A stretch of 64,000 bases of DNA from the NCBI GenBank assembly GCA_904830895.1, contig LR882958.1, positions 2,598,001-2,662,000 of the forward strand, in the 5' to 3' direction. Below the pieces are notes generated by a model. That model was not told where the DNA came from, made no database searches, and saw only the letters and a list, made by a program, of their open reading frames with translations. Made by a program: the position numbers and the translations under genes. This document shows, one piece after another, positions 27,073 to 36,136 of this stretch; within the stretch, counting starts at the first letter, position 1; every line of letters begins with the position of its first letter. The DNA is from Planktothrix rubescens CCAP 1459/22. GTDB taxonomy: Bacteria > Cyanobacteriota > Cyanobacteriia > Cyanobacteriales > Microcoleaceae.

Positions 27073-28346
27073 CAGGGCTGTTTCATGTTTGAAAATTATA
27101 GCCTACTTTTGGGTCATAATTCTCAAACATGATAGCTATTTTCCGAATAATTAATATTTCATATAATTGCTATATTAATATTAATTATAGGAGGTATTAT
27201 CTAAGCAGCATAAATATTCTTATTCCCTATGGAGTAAGACTTACATTCCCGATTTTTATCTATTTTTCCTAAATTAATTGCTCTATTTTTTCATTTTTAA
27301 CCTTCGGATTAAGAGATAGCCACTAATTTCTCCCAATGATTTCCTAACCACCTTCTTCCCTCTGTTATTGACAAAAATCCTAAACCTCTGAAAATATTCA
27401 ATCCTAGGGTGTTGAGCAGTGCCCAATTAGTCGCGGCTTGTACTTGATGAATTTTCATACTATCCTCTTTAAATAACACATCTTTTACCCAATGAACTTG
27501 ATTCTCAATCCCCCAATGCCCTTTAATTTTTTTGGAAAAAAAATCCGCCTTTTCCCAGATACTACTTATATAATAAACCGTTTCTCTATAAGGCTTTTTT
27601 CCTCTGTATCCCCACCTTTCTACCTGAATTATACAGTTTGATTTGATTCTTTTTAACCGCGATTAAATAATCGTTTTCACTCTCGATAATCTTTCGGACT
27701 GTGGTGACATTACAATGTAACGCATCCGCAGTTATTAACTTTCCTTTTAGACCACATTCTTCTATTATCCCTTGGGCTACAGCTTGTTCTGAACCGGTTT
27801 TACTCTCGAACTTTTCCGTCGCTAATACTAATCCGGTTTCTTGACTAAATAGAGATACCATTATTACCATGTTTTGCTGCTGATTGCCTGGGTCTTTTAC
27901 CGTACTTCTTAAACTTTTTCCATCTATTGCTAATCCCTCTATTCCCTTTAATTTAGGAGAATTCTCTCTTGACCATTCTTTTACTATTTTGCTTAAATCC
28001 TTCTCGTCTACTCCTCTCATCACCCTCCTTATTGTTGAATAAGATGGCATTCCTTGGCTATAGATATTGAATGTTCTTTTCAGGATAACTTCGTTGGCTT
28101 TGACAAAATATTCCATCTCTCGATATCCTTGATGCCCTGACATCACCCCTAAAACTACTACTAATAGCACTTCCCATAAACTATACCTTTTTCCCTGATT
28201 TTTTCGGAAATCCTTGACTTCTTTTAAATTTTCTATTAAACTTGTTAGCATCTTTATTTTAGAAAAAAATGGTGATCGCTCTCCATTTTATCAGGTGGCG
28301 ATCGCTCTTTCTTTACTCTTTTTCACCTGACTTTGAAACAGCCCTG
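27073..28346 (-). mobile_element. ISAs1-family insertion sequence, 1274 bp, inverted and deleted, inside htpG copy 2
   Basis: Same 13-bp ends as the element at 16905 but in reverse orientation. Same flanking duplication GGGTTGGGGG at 27063-27072 and 28347-28356. It is 149 bp shorter; the missing part lies between two GTATAAT heptamers (17617 and 17766 in the intact copy), and one heptamer remains at the junction (27628-27634 on the plus strand as ATTATAC). Confidence 0.93.
27309..28251 (-). pseudogene. ISAs1-family transposase with a 149-bp internal deletion
   Basis: The start is identical to the intact transposase through KNQIKLYN (about residue 209). The deletion shifts the frame and translation stops at 27586; the DDE glutamate region (HWGIENQVHW) remains as DNA but is out of frame. 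The deleted length is not a multiple of three. This copy cannot make active transposase by itself but keeps both ends, so it could be moved by the intact copy. Confidence 0.93.
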
Positions 28347-29597
28347 GGGTTGGGGGGGGTATAGCTAGTACGACAAATCAGAATATCCTCAACTTGTTTT
28401 TTAAACTTGTCATCGTTGAGGGAACCAAACTTAACAAAGGTGCCGATATCTTGCCAACAACGGATATATTCTTTGCGGTTATCCCGATATAATTCTTTCA
28501 GACGGTCAGCGACTTTTTTCGCTACATAATCGGCAATTTTACGGACGGTGCGATTAGTTTGTAAAGCACTGCGGGAAATATTCAAAGGAATATCCGTACT
28601 ATCAATAACCCCCCGTAATGGCATCAAGAATTTGGGGATAATATCTTCGCAGTGGTCACTGACAAAGACTTGATTACAGAACAGTTTAATATTGCCCTGG
28701 GTGACATCCACATCGGGTTTGAGTTTGGGAAAATACAGAATCCCATTCACAATAAAAGGATAATCCGTATTCAGATGTACCCATAATAGGGGTTCTTCTT
28801 GGAAGGGATAAAGATAGCGATAGAGCTCTAAATAATCTTCTTCGGTTAAATTATTAGGAGATTCCCGCCAGGGTGCTTTTTGGCGGTTGATGATTTCGCC
28901 GTCCAACTTAATCGGGACGGGCATAAAATCACAATAGGTTTTAATTAATTGACGGATGCGGGAGGGTTCGGTATATTCGATTTCCTCATCCATCAAAGTC
29001 AGGGTAATAGTAGTTCCCCGTTGGATGCGGCCAGAGTCTTCCAGTTTGAATACCGGAGAACCATCGCAAATCCAGTGGACGGCTTGGGAACCCTCTTTGT
29101 AGGACAGGGTATCAATTTCGACTTGACGGGCTACCATGAAGGAGGAGTAAAACCCTAAACCAAAATGACCGATGATAGACTGGTCAGAGTTGGCTTGATA
29201 TTTTTCGATGAATTCTTCGGCGCTGGAAAAGGCGACTTGGTTAATATATTTTTTGACTTCCTCGGCGGTCATCCCGATGCCATTATCGGTGATGGAGAGG
29301 GTTTTGTTGTCTTTATCGAGGGTGATGGTGATTTCGGGTTCGCCCGCATCCCCGGAATATTCCCCAGACCGCGACACCATATTCAGTTTAGCGATGGCGT
29401 CAACGGCGTTAGAAACCAGTTCCCGCAGGAAGACTTCATGGTCTGTATAGAGGGATTTTTTGATAATCGGGAAGATATTCTCGGTATGGATTGTAATCGT
29501 TCCCTGTTCAAGTACAGTCATAGTGATGTCAGGTTATCTATAAAATCATGGTTGTATTTAGATTGTGTGCGATCGCTGTTCCCTTACTAGGGATGGA

Positions 29598-30482
29598 TCA
29601 CCGCCCCAAAGTTGATTCGGATTTCCGCATCTGCAATTTAGCTAATTTTTCGCTAAATTCCAAATTTGCTGTTGAGAGTTGTTGTAGAATATACTGTTTC
29701 TGTTCTTCATTAAACAATTGATTGAATTTTTGACCAGAGGTATTATAAATTCCCTGTTGGACGGAAACCTTCCAATATTCAAAGGGTAAGATTACGTTTT
29801 CAGCAACTTTCTGATAATTCTCTAACATTGTAGGTTCATATTTTACGCCAATAAAATCGCAAAGTTCAGATAAAACTAAAAGTTGATTATCAATTAATTG
29901 TTCATATTGAACTAGGATATGATTGGGTTTATGGAGATGGTTCAAACTTAACCGAACATCATTAATCCATTGTCTGATACAACGGTCTAAATCCCAAGCC
30001 CCTCGCCAGTCTTCAGGATACTGGTGAGTGACATCATAAAGGGATGTGACAACATCGGCCCCATTCCTAACCAAATGAATAAATTTTGCACCTTCAACTC
30101 GTTTTTCAATATAGCTAATATAATATAAATTTCCAGGGGTTTTTTCTAACCATAGGCTTTTTTCTTGTTGTTGGGTTAATTCATCTAAAACTCGAATAAA
30201 TCCCTTGATATACTGAATAGTAAAAACCGCCGTTTTGGGTAAATATCGTTCCAATTCGGGATGACCTGTTTCTACTAAAAATTGGTCAAATCGTTGTCGA
30301 GCTAAAGGAGAAGGAATTCTCAATTTTCTCCGCCAAGTTGAACGATTTCCCAATAAATAGCGGAAAAAATGGGATTCAGGAAAAGAGGCAATTTGAGAAT
30401 GAGCCGCTAATAAACTTTGTAATAGCGTTGTTCCTGACCGGGGACAGCCAACTAGAAATAATCGGGGGTAAGAATGTTTCAA
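29598..30482 (-). CDS. Sulfotransferase-family protein (unit 2 core)
   Basis: 294 residues, TTG start at 30482 (no ATG in a better place; the protein opens directly into the motif). PAPS loop GCPRSGTTLLQSLL (about 12-25) and second motif FIHLVRNGADVVTSL (about 134-148). It belongs to the same superfamily as the unit 1 gene in the same position and orientation, but the two share little beyond these motifs, so sulfation specificity probably differs. Confidence 0.85.
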   Translation of the reverse strand: MKHSYPRLFLVGCPRSGTTLLQSLLAAHSQIASFPESHFFRYLLGNRSTWRRKLRIPSPLARQRFDQFLVETGHPELERYLPKTAVFTIQYIKGFIRVLDELTQQQEKSLWLEKTPGNLYYISYIEKRVEGAKFIHLVRNGADVVTSLYDVTHQYPEDWRGAWDLDRCIRQWINDVRLSLNHLHKPNHILVQYEQLIDNQLLVLSELCDFIGVKYEPTMLENYQKVAENVILPFEYWKVSVQQGIYNTSGQKFNQLFNEEQKQYILQQLSTANLEFSEKLAKLQMRKSESTLGR

Positions 30483-30570
30483 CGGAAGCCAGACCTCTAC
30501 TGATAGCTTTAGGGTAATTTATATTATACAATTTGTTTAGGCGAATTGTCATCATCGGAGGTTAAATTTA

Positions 30571-31815
30571 ATGCTAAATACTTCAGCAAGGACACTATTT
30601 ATTACCCTTGATTTACCCTATCCCCCCAGAGCCGGAGCGCCCCTTCGTAATTGGCAGAATATTAACCTGATGAAACAATATGGGGATGTGGCTGTATTGT
30701 CTATTTTCAAAGGACAACCACCGGAAAAAACCTTACCCGGGATTGAAAATTGGTATCACTATGATTTGGGGCAAAAACGTCCTTTAAAAGAACGCTTAGA
30801 ACGTCGTTTATCGGTGTTACAACCCTGGAGATATTCTTATATTGACTGGTTTTATACTCAACCTGCTGTCGAATTATTAAAACAAATTCTTCAAGATTTA
30901 AAGCCTTCTATAGTAGTTTTTGAGCATTTATGGTTATGTCGTTACCTTCGAGTTGTTCAAGGTTATCCCTGTAAAATTATCTTTGATGAACATAACATAG
31001 AAGCGGATTTATTTGAGCAAAAAATTCATCAAATTATAGAGTTTTTACCCAAAATCAAGATGAACTTACAAAAAAATTATATTCAATCAATGGAAAGAAA
31101 AATTGCATACAAATCCGATCAAATTTGGGTGTGTAGTCAATCCGATGCTGATAAACTACAACAGCGATACGGACATAAACTCAATCCTTATGTTGTCCCA
31201 AATGGAATCAATGTAACTAACTATGAAACTGTGCGTAATGGTCAATGTACTCCAGCTTTTCAGGCTCAATTTAACCCCCATACTTTGATTTTTATTGGGA
31301 CATTTAGTTATCCTCCCAACGTCGAAGCAGCACAATTTTTAACTCAAGAGTTTTATCCTAAAATTAAACAGCTTTATCCTAATACTTTATTAATTATTGT
31401 CGGGAAAAATTCCCCCCCAGCTTTAACAGCCGCAACACAAAAAGAACCTGGAATTTTATGGACAGGATTAGTTGAAGATGTTAAACCCTATTTAGCAGCA
31501 GCTAGTGTGGTAATTACTCCTCTATTTAAAGGGGGAGGAACTCGCTTAAAAATATTAGAAGCCTTTGCCGCTGGTCGTCCCGTTGTTAGTACCACAAAAG
31601 GGGCTGAAGGGCTAGAAGTTGAAACTCAAAAACATTTATTAATTGATGATACAGTCGAGGGAATGGTTGATGCTGTTAATCAATTTTGGTCGAATCCTAC
31701 CCTGTATAAAAACTGTGTTGATAACGCTTATAATTTAGTTAAAACTAGATATTCTTGGGAAGCGGTTGCTGATAAAATTCAACCCTTAATTCAAAAATTG
31801 ATATCTCAAGATTAA
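30571..31815 (+). CDS. GT4-family glycosyltransferase (unit 2 core)
   Basis: 414 residues, GT-B. ITLDLPYPPRAGAPLRNWQN at the start, FDEHNIEAD in the acceptor domain, IGTFSYPPNVEAAQFL at the join and GGTRLKILEAFAAGRPVVST for donor binding. The ATG at 30571 follows a purine-rich GGAGG at about 30556, a good ribosome-binding site. The stop is at 31815, directly against the stop of the convergent gene at 31816. Confidence 0.88.
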   Translation: MLNTSARTLFITLDLPYPPRAGAPLRNWQNINLMKQYGDVAVLSIFKGQPPEKTLPGIENWYHYDLGQKRPLKERLERRLSVLQPWRYSYIDWFYTQPAVELLKQILQDLKPSIVVFEHLWLCRYLRVVQGYPCKIIFDEHNIEADLFEQKIHQIIEFLPKIKMNLQKNYIQSMERKIAYKSDQIWVCSQSDADKLQQRYGHKLNPYVVPNGINVTNYETVRNGQCTPAFQAQFNPHTLIFIGTFSYPPNVEAAQFLTQEFYPKIKQLYPNTLLIIVGKNSPPALTAATQKEPGILWTGLVEDVKPYLAAASVVITPLFKGGGTRLKILEAFAAGRPVVSTTKGAEGLEVETQKHLLIDDTVEGMVDAVNQFWSNPTLYKNCVDNAYNLVKTRYSWEAVADKIQPLIQKLISQD

Positions 31816-32925
31816 TTAACTTTTACCTAGAATATCTTGATAAAACTGTGCCGTTTTTTGAGCAATTAAGCCCCAATCTAAAGCATCACATTCCTGTTTA
31901 ACTAATATACTTAAAGCTTGTAAATCAATCGTGGTGCTTTGTTGTAATGCCTTTAGTAAACCTTGTTCATCATTAGGGTTATATAAAAGTTGACTAGCAA
32001 CTCCCAAAGTTTCAGCAATTCCACCTAAATCCGGTGCAATAATAGGTTTATTATAGGACATAGCTAAAATTAAACTTCCTGATGTTAAGATTTTTTCAAA
32101 AGGAAACACAACCACATCCGCAGCACTGAAAAAAAGATGGATTTTACTAGATTCAATAAACTTTGGAATCAGAATTAATCCAGGGATATCTTTAGAAAGT
32201 TCCTGTAATTCTAAATAATAAGAATGGTTAACAGGTCTCCCCGCAATCACCAAGGTATCATCAGCAAAAATATCTTGATTGTTTTTCCAAATATCAATCA
32301 ATTTTTCTATTTTTTTATAGGGTTTGAGGAAGCCAATATTCATATAAATCCGACCTGTTAAGGGTAATCCCAACTGTTTGCGAGCGTCAATTGAATTAAC
32401 AGAAGCCCCATAAACCTCTCGATAATGACCATGGGGAATAACAATGGCTTTTTGGCTATTAAATTTAGAGTCAGTTTCTACTAATTTCAAACTGGAATAA
32501 CTATGAAAAATAATCCCATTAACTAACTTTGATAAAATCTCCCTTGTCCAAGATTCTAATTCTGAAAATTTATCATCATGGGAAACTTGGTTATGAACTG
32601 TCCAAACAATTTTAACTCCCAACATCCGAACTAAAATAATATCCAATAAAAATTTGATACAAGCCAGAAATTTATATCCTTTTTTCGGTGCATTGATATA
32701 AAAATCTAACCAGTGCAAATGAACAATATCAACCGCAGGAGGTTGATTTTTTAAAACACCTCTTAAAATTGGAAAATAGTTTAGATAATAATACCAAAAT
32801 TCAACTTGAATCTGTTCTTGTGCTAACCCTTGGGAAAGTAGGGATTGATAGGGGTTATCGTTGCGAAAATCTGGTAGCATTAAAATTTTAATTTTGGTAC
32901 AAGGTGCAATGTCTTGAGAATTCAT
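31816..32925 (-). CDS. GT4-type glycosyltransferase (unit 2 core)
   Basis: 369 residues, GT-B fold. VWTVHNQVSHD, IPHGHYREVYG and AADVVVFPFEKILTSGSLI with IAPDLGGIAE show the usual nucleotide-sugar site of GT4-type enzymes; EDA-like acidic spacing is less regular than in the neighbour. It has no counterpart in unit 1, where the GT2 stub and GT2 gene occupy this place. No base separates it from the convergent gene ending at 31815. Confidence 0.82.
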   Translation of the reverse strand: MNSQDIAPCTKIKILMLPDFRNDNPYQSLLSQGLAQEQIQVEFWYYYLNYFPILRGVLKNQPPAVDIVHLHWLDFYINAPKKGYKFLACIKFLLDIILVRMLGVKIVWTVHNQVSHDDKFSELESWTREILSKLVNGIIFHSYSSLKLVETDSKFNSQKAIVIPHGHYREVYGASVNSIDARKQLGLPLTGRIYMNIGFLKPYKKIEKLIDIWKNNQDIFADDTLVIAGRPVNHSYYLELQELSKDIPGLILIPKFIESSKIHLFFSAADVVVFPFEKILTSGSLILAMSYNKPIIAPDLGGIAETLGVASQLLYNPNDEQGLLKALQQSTTIDLQALSILVKQECDALDWGLIAQKTAQFYQDILGKS

Positions 32926-33050
32926 AATTTGAGGCTTACAATCGAAAATATTTTGATAAAATAAAATATAAAGTTAATCTACTATAGATTTTCTAGTTAT
33001 TGGCTGGATATTTCATTAATTTTTTCAACATTATTTTAAGTTTTATAACT

Positions 33051-33998
33051 ATGGCTATTATCTCTGTTATTATTCCCGCCTATAATGCAGAAAAAACGAT
33101 TCGACAAACCATTGATTCCGTTTTAAATCAAACCTTTCAAAACTTTGAAATTATCGTAATTAATGATGGTTCAACGGACTTGACTTTAGATATTGTTTCT
33201 GGTATTAATGATCCTAGAATTAAGATTTTTTCCTATCCTAATTCTGGGGCGGCTGTCAGTAGAAACCGAGGATTTGATGTTGCCAAAGGTGAATATATTG
33301 CTTTATTAGATGCCGATGATCTTTGGACTTATGATAAATTAGAAGCTCAATATAATGCTTTAAAAAGCCATCCTCAAGCGTCTGTAGCCTATAGCTGGAC
33401 AGATTATATTGACGAGTCAGGGAACTTTTTAAAATTCGGTAGACATCTAACTTTTAATGGAGACGTTTATCCTGAATTATTAGTTCAAAATTTTTTAGAA
33501 AATGGTTCTAATCCTTTAATTCATAGAGAATCTTTTGCAGAAGTTGGAGGATTTGATCAATCCCTATTGGGGGGACAAGATCGAGATTTATATATTCGTT
33601 TAGCGGCTCATTATCATTTTGTAGCAGTTCCTTTGGTTCAGGTATTTTATCGAATGTCTCCCAATTCTATTTCATCTCAAATACTCCGACAAGAAAAACA
33701 ATGTGTAGCGGTTATTGAAAAAGCCTTTTTACAAGCCCCTCCCTCATTACAGCATTTAAAAAAACAAAGTTTAGCCAAAATTTATAAGTATTTTATTGAT
33801 CGTGCTTTACAAGGATATCCCTCCCCAGAAAAGGGTCGTGCTACCATCGGATTTTTATTCAATTATATTAGATATGATTCCTCCGCTTTACAACAATGGA
33901 GATTTTGTCTGATCATTCTTTTTAAAAGTTTAATTATTGCTTTATTTCCACCGTCAATCGCCAAAAAAATCTTATCTACCTTAAAAAAGATTGTTTAG
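33051..33998 (+). CDS. GT2-family glycosyltransferase (unit 2 core)
   Basis: 315 residues from the ATG at 33051, preferred over a TTG at 33000 because GT2 homology begins at MAIISVIIPAYNAEKTIRQT. INDGSTDLTLDIV and LLDADDLW are the donor and metal motifs. It is related to both unit 1 core GT2 genes, sharing YSWTDYIDES and ENGSNPLI. C-terminal hydrophobic tail LIILFKSLIIALFPPSIAKK. Position and orientation correspond to the unit 1 gene at 22068. Confidence 0.88.
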   Translation: MAIISVIIPAYNAEKTIRQTIDSVLNQTFQNFEIIVINDGSTDLTLDIVSGINDPRIKIFSYPNSGAAVSRNRGFDVAKGEYIALLDADDLWTYDKLEAQYNALKSHPQASVAYSWTDYIDESGNFLKFGRHLTFNGDVYPELLVQNFLENGSNPLIHRESFAEVGGFDQSLLGGQDRDLYIRLAAHYHFVAVPLVQVFYRMSPNSISSQILRQEKQCVAVIEKAFLQAPPSLQHLKKQSLAKIYKYFIDRALQGYPSPEKGRATIGFLFNYIRYDSSALQQWRFCLIILFKSLIIALFPPSIAKKILSTLKKIV

Positions 33999-34024
33999 TA
34001 TTCAGTTGTTTTCACCTGAGAAAA

Positions 34025-34963
34025 CTAAGATTTTTTGAATATAACTTTTTGTAAAAAATAAAAAGGACTGATAGCACTCGCTCGAAAAAACTCCAATTCA
34101 CAAGCAGCAACGATATCAATTTCAATATCTTTTTTATGCTTAATTTGATGTTTAATATAACGTTTAATACCTCCTAACATAACTTTAAAAAATGTTATTG
34201 TTTTTTTCCATTTAGGCGTGATTAACATTCTAAATTCACAGGATTTTAAACCATATAAAGAAGCCAGAGATAATAAATATTTTTTTTCGAGACGATCAGA
34301 AGGGATATAGTGATTAAGGTGCATTTCTGGGTTGTACCAAATTTCCCAACCTCCCTTATATAAATTTAAGGAAATTTCATAATCATTTCCCCCTCGTCCC
34401 GTATTCACGAGTTGCAAAGGAACGTGATCTAACCATGCTTGTTTACGCACAACTAACCCCGCACCTGATGGTAATTTTAACTGTTCTGGACAAAATAAAA
34501 AGGGTTGATCACCGCTTTCTCGAATAGCTAATAATAAATGTTCAATACGTTTAAAGTTTTCAGGTGGTTTAACTTCATAAATACCATGAATTTGCCCCCC
34601 ATAACTTCCAGCTTTAGGATGTTCTTGACCAAATAAATAGGCTTGTAAAACCCAATCTGAATTAGGGAAATTATCATCATCAAGAAACCCAATTAATTCT
34701 CCTTGACTTTCTTCTATTCCTTTTTGTCGGGCAAAAGCAATTCCCTGTTTCGCTTCAAATACATACTTTAGCGGAAAAATTTCTTGCCAAGATATGATCA
34801 TATTCTGAACTACATCAGCCGTTTGATCATTACTATTATTATCAACAACAATAATTTCCCAAGTGATATTTTCTGTTCCGGTTTGCAATCGCAATTTTTC
34901 TAAAACATCGAGAACACGACTAGCACCATTATAGGTGGGAATCACAACAGTAAAATCGATCAT
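34025..34963 (-). CDS. GT2-family glycosyltransferase, mosaic with the gene at 23936
   Basis: 312 residues from the ATG at 34963, coupled to the upstream gene by an ATGA overlap. Motifs VVIPTYNGASR, VVDNNSNDQT and FLDDDNFPNSDWV. The first about 168 residues match the unit 1 paralogue almost exactly; the last about 140 differ (for example RKQAWLDHVPLQLVNTGRGG against RREAWFNHFIPELVDTDRGD). The C-terminal half normally shapes the acceptor site in GT2 enzymes, so the pair may differ in acceptor. Confidence 0.88.
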   Translation of the reverse strand: MIDFTVVIPTYNGASRVLDVLEKLRLQTGTENITWEIIVVDNNSNDQTADVVQNMIISWQEIFPLKYVFEAKQGIAFARQKGIEESQGELIGFLDDDNFPNSDWVLQAYLFGQEHPKAGSYGGQIHGIYEVKPPENFKRIEHLLLAIRESGDQPFLFCPEQLKLPSGAGLVVRKQAWLDHVPLQLVNTGRGGNDYEISLNLYKGGWEIWYNPEMHLNHYIPSDRLEKKYLLSLASLYGLKSCEFRMLITPKWKKTITFFKVMLGGIKRYIKHQIKHKKDIEIDIVAACELEFFRASAISPFYFLQKVIFKKS

Positions 34964-35913
34964 AATTTTTTTAGATAAGATGTTTTCCACAAATAAAAAG
35001 GACTGGTCACACTACTTTTTAAAAATTCCAGTTCACAGGCTGTCACCACATCAGTTTTTAATTCTTTTCGATGTTTCAGATAATAAGCGATCGCTTTTCT
35101 AATATCATTGGCTAACCCTATGGGAAATAATAACGGCCGTTGCCAAGGTTTTAACCGTAACATCCGAATATGATGCCGTGCTAACCCCGTACTCCGCATC
35201 AAAAATAATAAATACTCCCTTTCTAATCGTTGTTTGGGAATTTGATGATAGAGGTGCATTTCTGAATTATACCAAATTTCCCACCCAGCATTTTGAATAT
35301 ACATGATCGCTTCTAAATCTTCACTATTCAAAATAGATTGACTAGAACGTCCAGTTAAAAATGTTTTTTCCGGTACATTTTCGACCCAAACTTGACGACG
35401 CACCACCAACCCAGCAGAAGGCGGTAACATCTTCAGATTGGGTTCATATAAATGGGGATTATCTCCCCGTTCAGTAATAGCAAAAAAACCAGAAATCCGA
35501 TTAAAATTAGTCGGGGTTTCTACTTCATAAACCCCATGGATTTGACTTCCAAATGCGCCAGCTTGAGAATGTTCTTGAGCAAAATTATAGGCTTTTTCCA
35601 CCCAATCTAAGTCAGGAATAGTATCATCATCTAAGAAGCCAATCAACAAAGATTCCGACTCTTTAATTGCTCTTTTTCGGGCGAAAGCTGCCCCTTGTTC
35701 TGTTTCTAAACAGTATTTTAAAGGAACATTATCTAACCAATTATGTTGATAATTTTTAACTAATTCTGCGGTATGATCTGTGCTATTATTATCAACAATT
35801 AAGATTTCCCAGTTGATCTGTTCTGTTCCGGTTTGCGATCGCAATTTTTCTAAAACCGCAGGTAAACGGGTCGCGCCATTATAGGTAGGAATAGCGATAG
35901 TAATATCAACCAT
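34960..35913 (-). CDS. GT2-family glycosyltransferase (conserved arm, unit 2)
   Basis: 317 residues, almost the same as the protein at 24871-25824. ITIAIPTYNGATR, LIVDNNSTDHT and FLDDDTIPDLDWV are present. It is separated from its unit 1 copy by exactly 10089 bp with no net insertion or deletion over about 1.6 kb, indicating a recent duplication or gene conversion of this arm. It begins the operon with the mosaic gene downstream. Confidence 0.88.
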   Translation of the reverse strand: MVDITIAIPTYNGATRLPAVLEKLRSQTGTEQINWEILIVDNNSTDHTAELVKNYQHNWLDNVPLKYCLETEQGAAFARKRAIKESESLLIGFLDDDTIPDLDWVEKAYNFAQEHSQAGAFGSQIHGVYEVETPTNFNRISGFFAITERGDNPHLYEPNLKMLPPSAGLVVRRQVWVENVPEKTFLTGRSSQSILNSEDLEAIMYIQNAGWEIWYNSEMHLYHQIPKQRLEREYLLFLMRSTGLARHHIRMLRLKPWQRPLLFPIGLANDIRKAIAYYLKHRKELKTDVVTACELEFLKSSVTSPFYLWKTSYLKKL

Positions 35914-36000
35914 AATGAGTGATAGGGATTAAAATTTCCTGTTTTTATTATAGCTCAGTTGAATAGCAAGAGACGGTGCACCAAATGTTTCTTACTATTC

Positions 36001-36129
36001 TAAGTACCTAAACAAAATTAATTACACATCCTCCACCCTGTTCCATCCCCCCCTAGCCCCCCGTGCACGGGGGGTTTGGGGGGGCTGTTCCCTCTCTCAA
36101 CTAGGTAATTTATTTTGTGTAACTACTTA
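36001..36129. repeat. 129-bp small interspersed element (copy C), right boundary of tandem unit 2
   Basis: Uninterrupted version of the element at 942-1167: TAAGTACCTAAACAAAAT at one end, imperfect inverse at the other, and a GTGCAC-centred C/G palindrome in the middle. It lies between the GT2 operon and the 3' end of clpB. It provides the empty site that defines the inner MITE of copy A. Confidence 0.8.
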
Positions 36130-36136
36130 TCAAGAC

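Larger units (their letters stand above)
26126..29521 (-). pseudogene. htpG: htpG copy 2 (Hsp90 chaperone), split by an insertion sequence
   Basis: Nearly identical to copy 1: MTVLEQGTITIHTENIFP at 29521, DNGIGMT, GHFGLGFYS, and the C-terminal part ending TRLTTH at 26126. The insertion sits at exactly the same base as in copy 1. Removing it with one 10-bp duplication gives an open frame of 704 codons, three fewer than copy 1 because the linker near 26940 is shorter. The N-terminal fragment now reads into the element and stops at 28313. No intact htpG is present in the window. Confidence 0.93.

Noticed and set aside
15774-36129. Tandem units as a pure assembly artefact
   Set aside because: The cores differ in gene content, and the two insertion sequences differ in length and orientation, which an artificial duplication would not create. 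Long reads would still be the decisive test.
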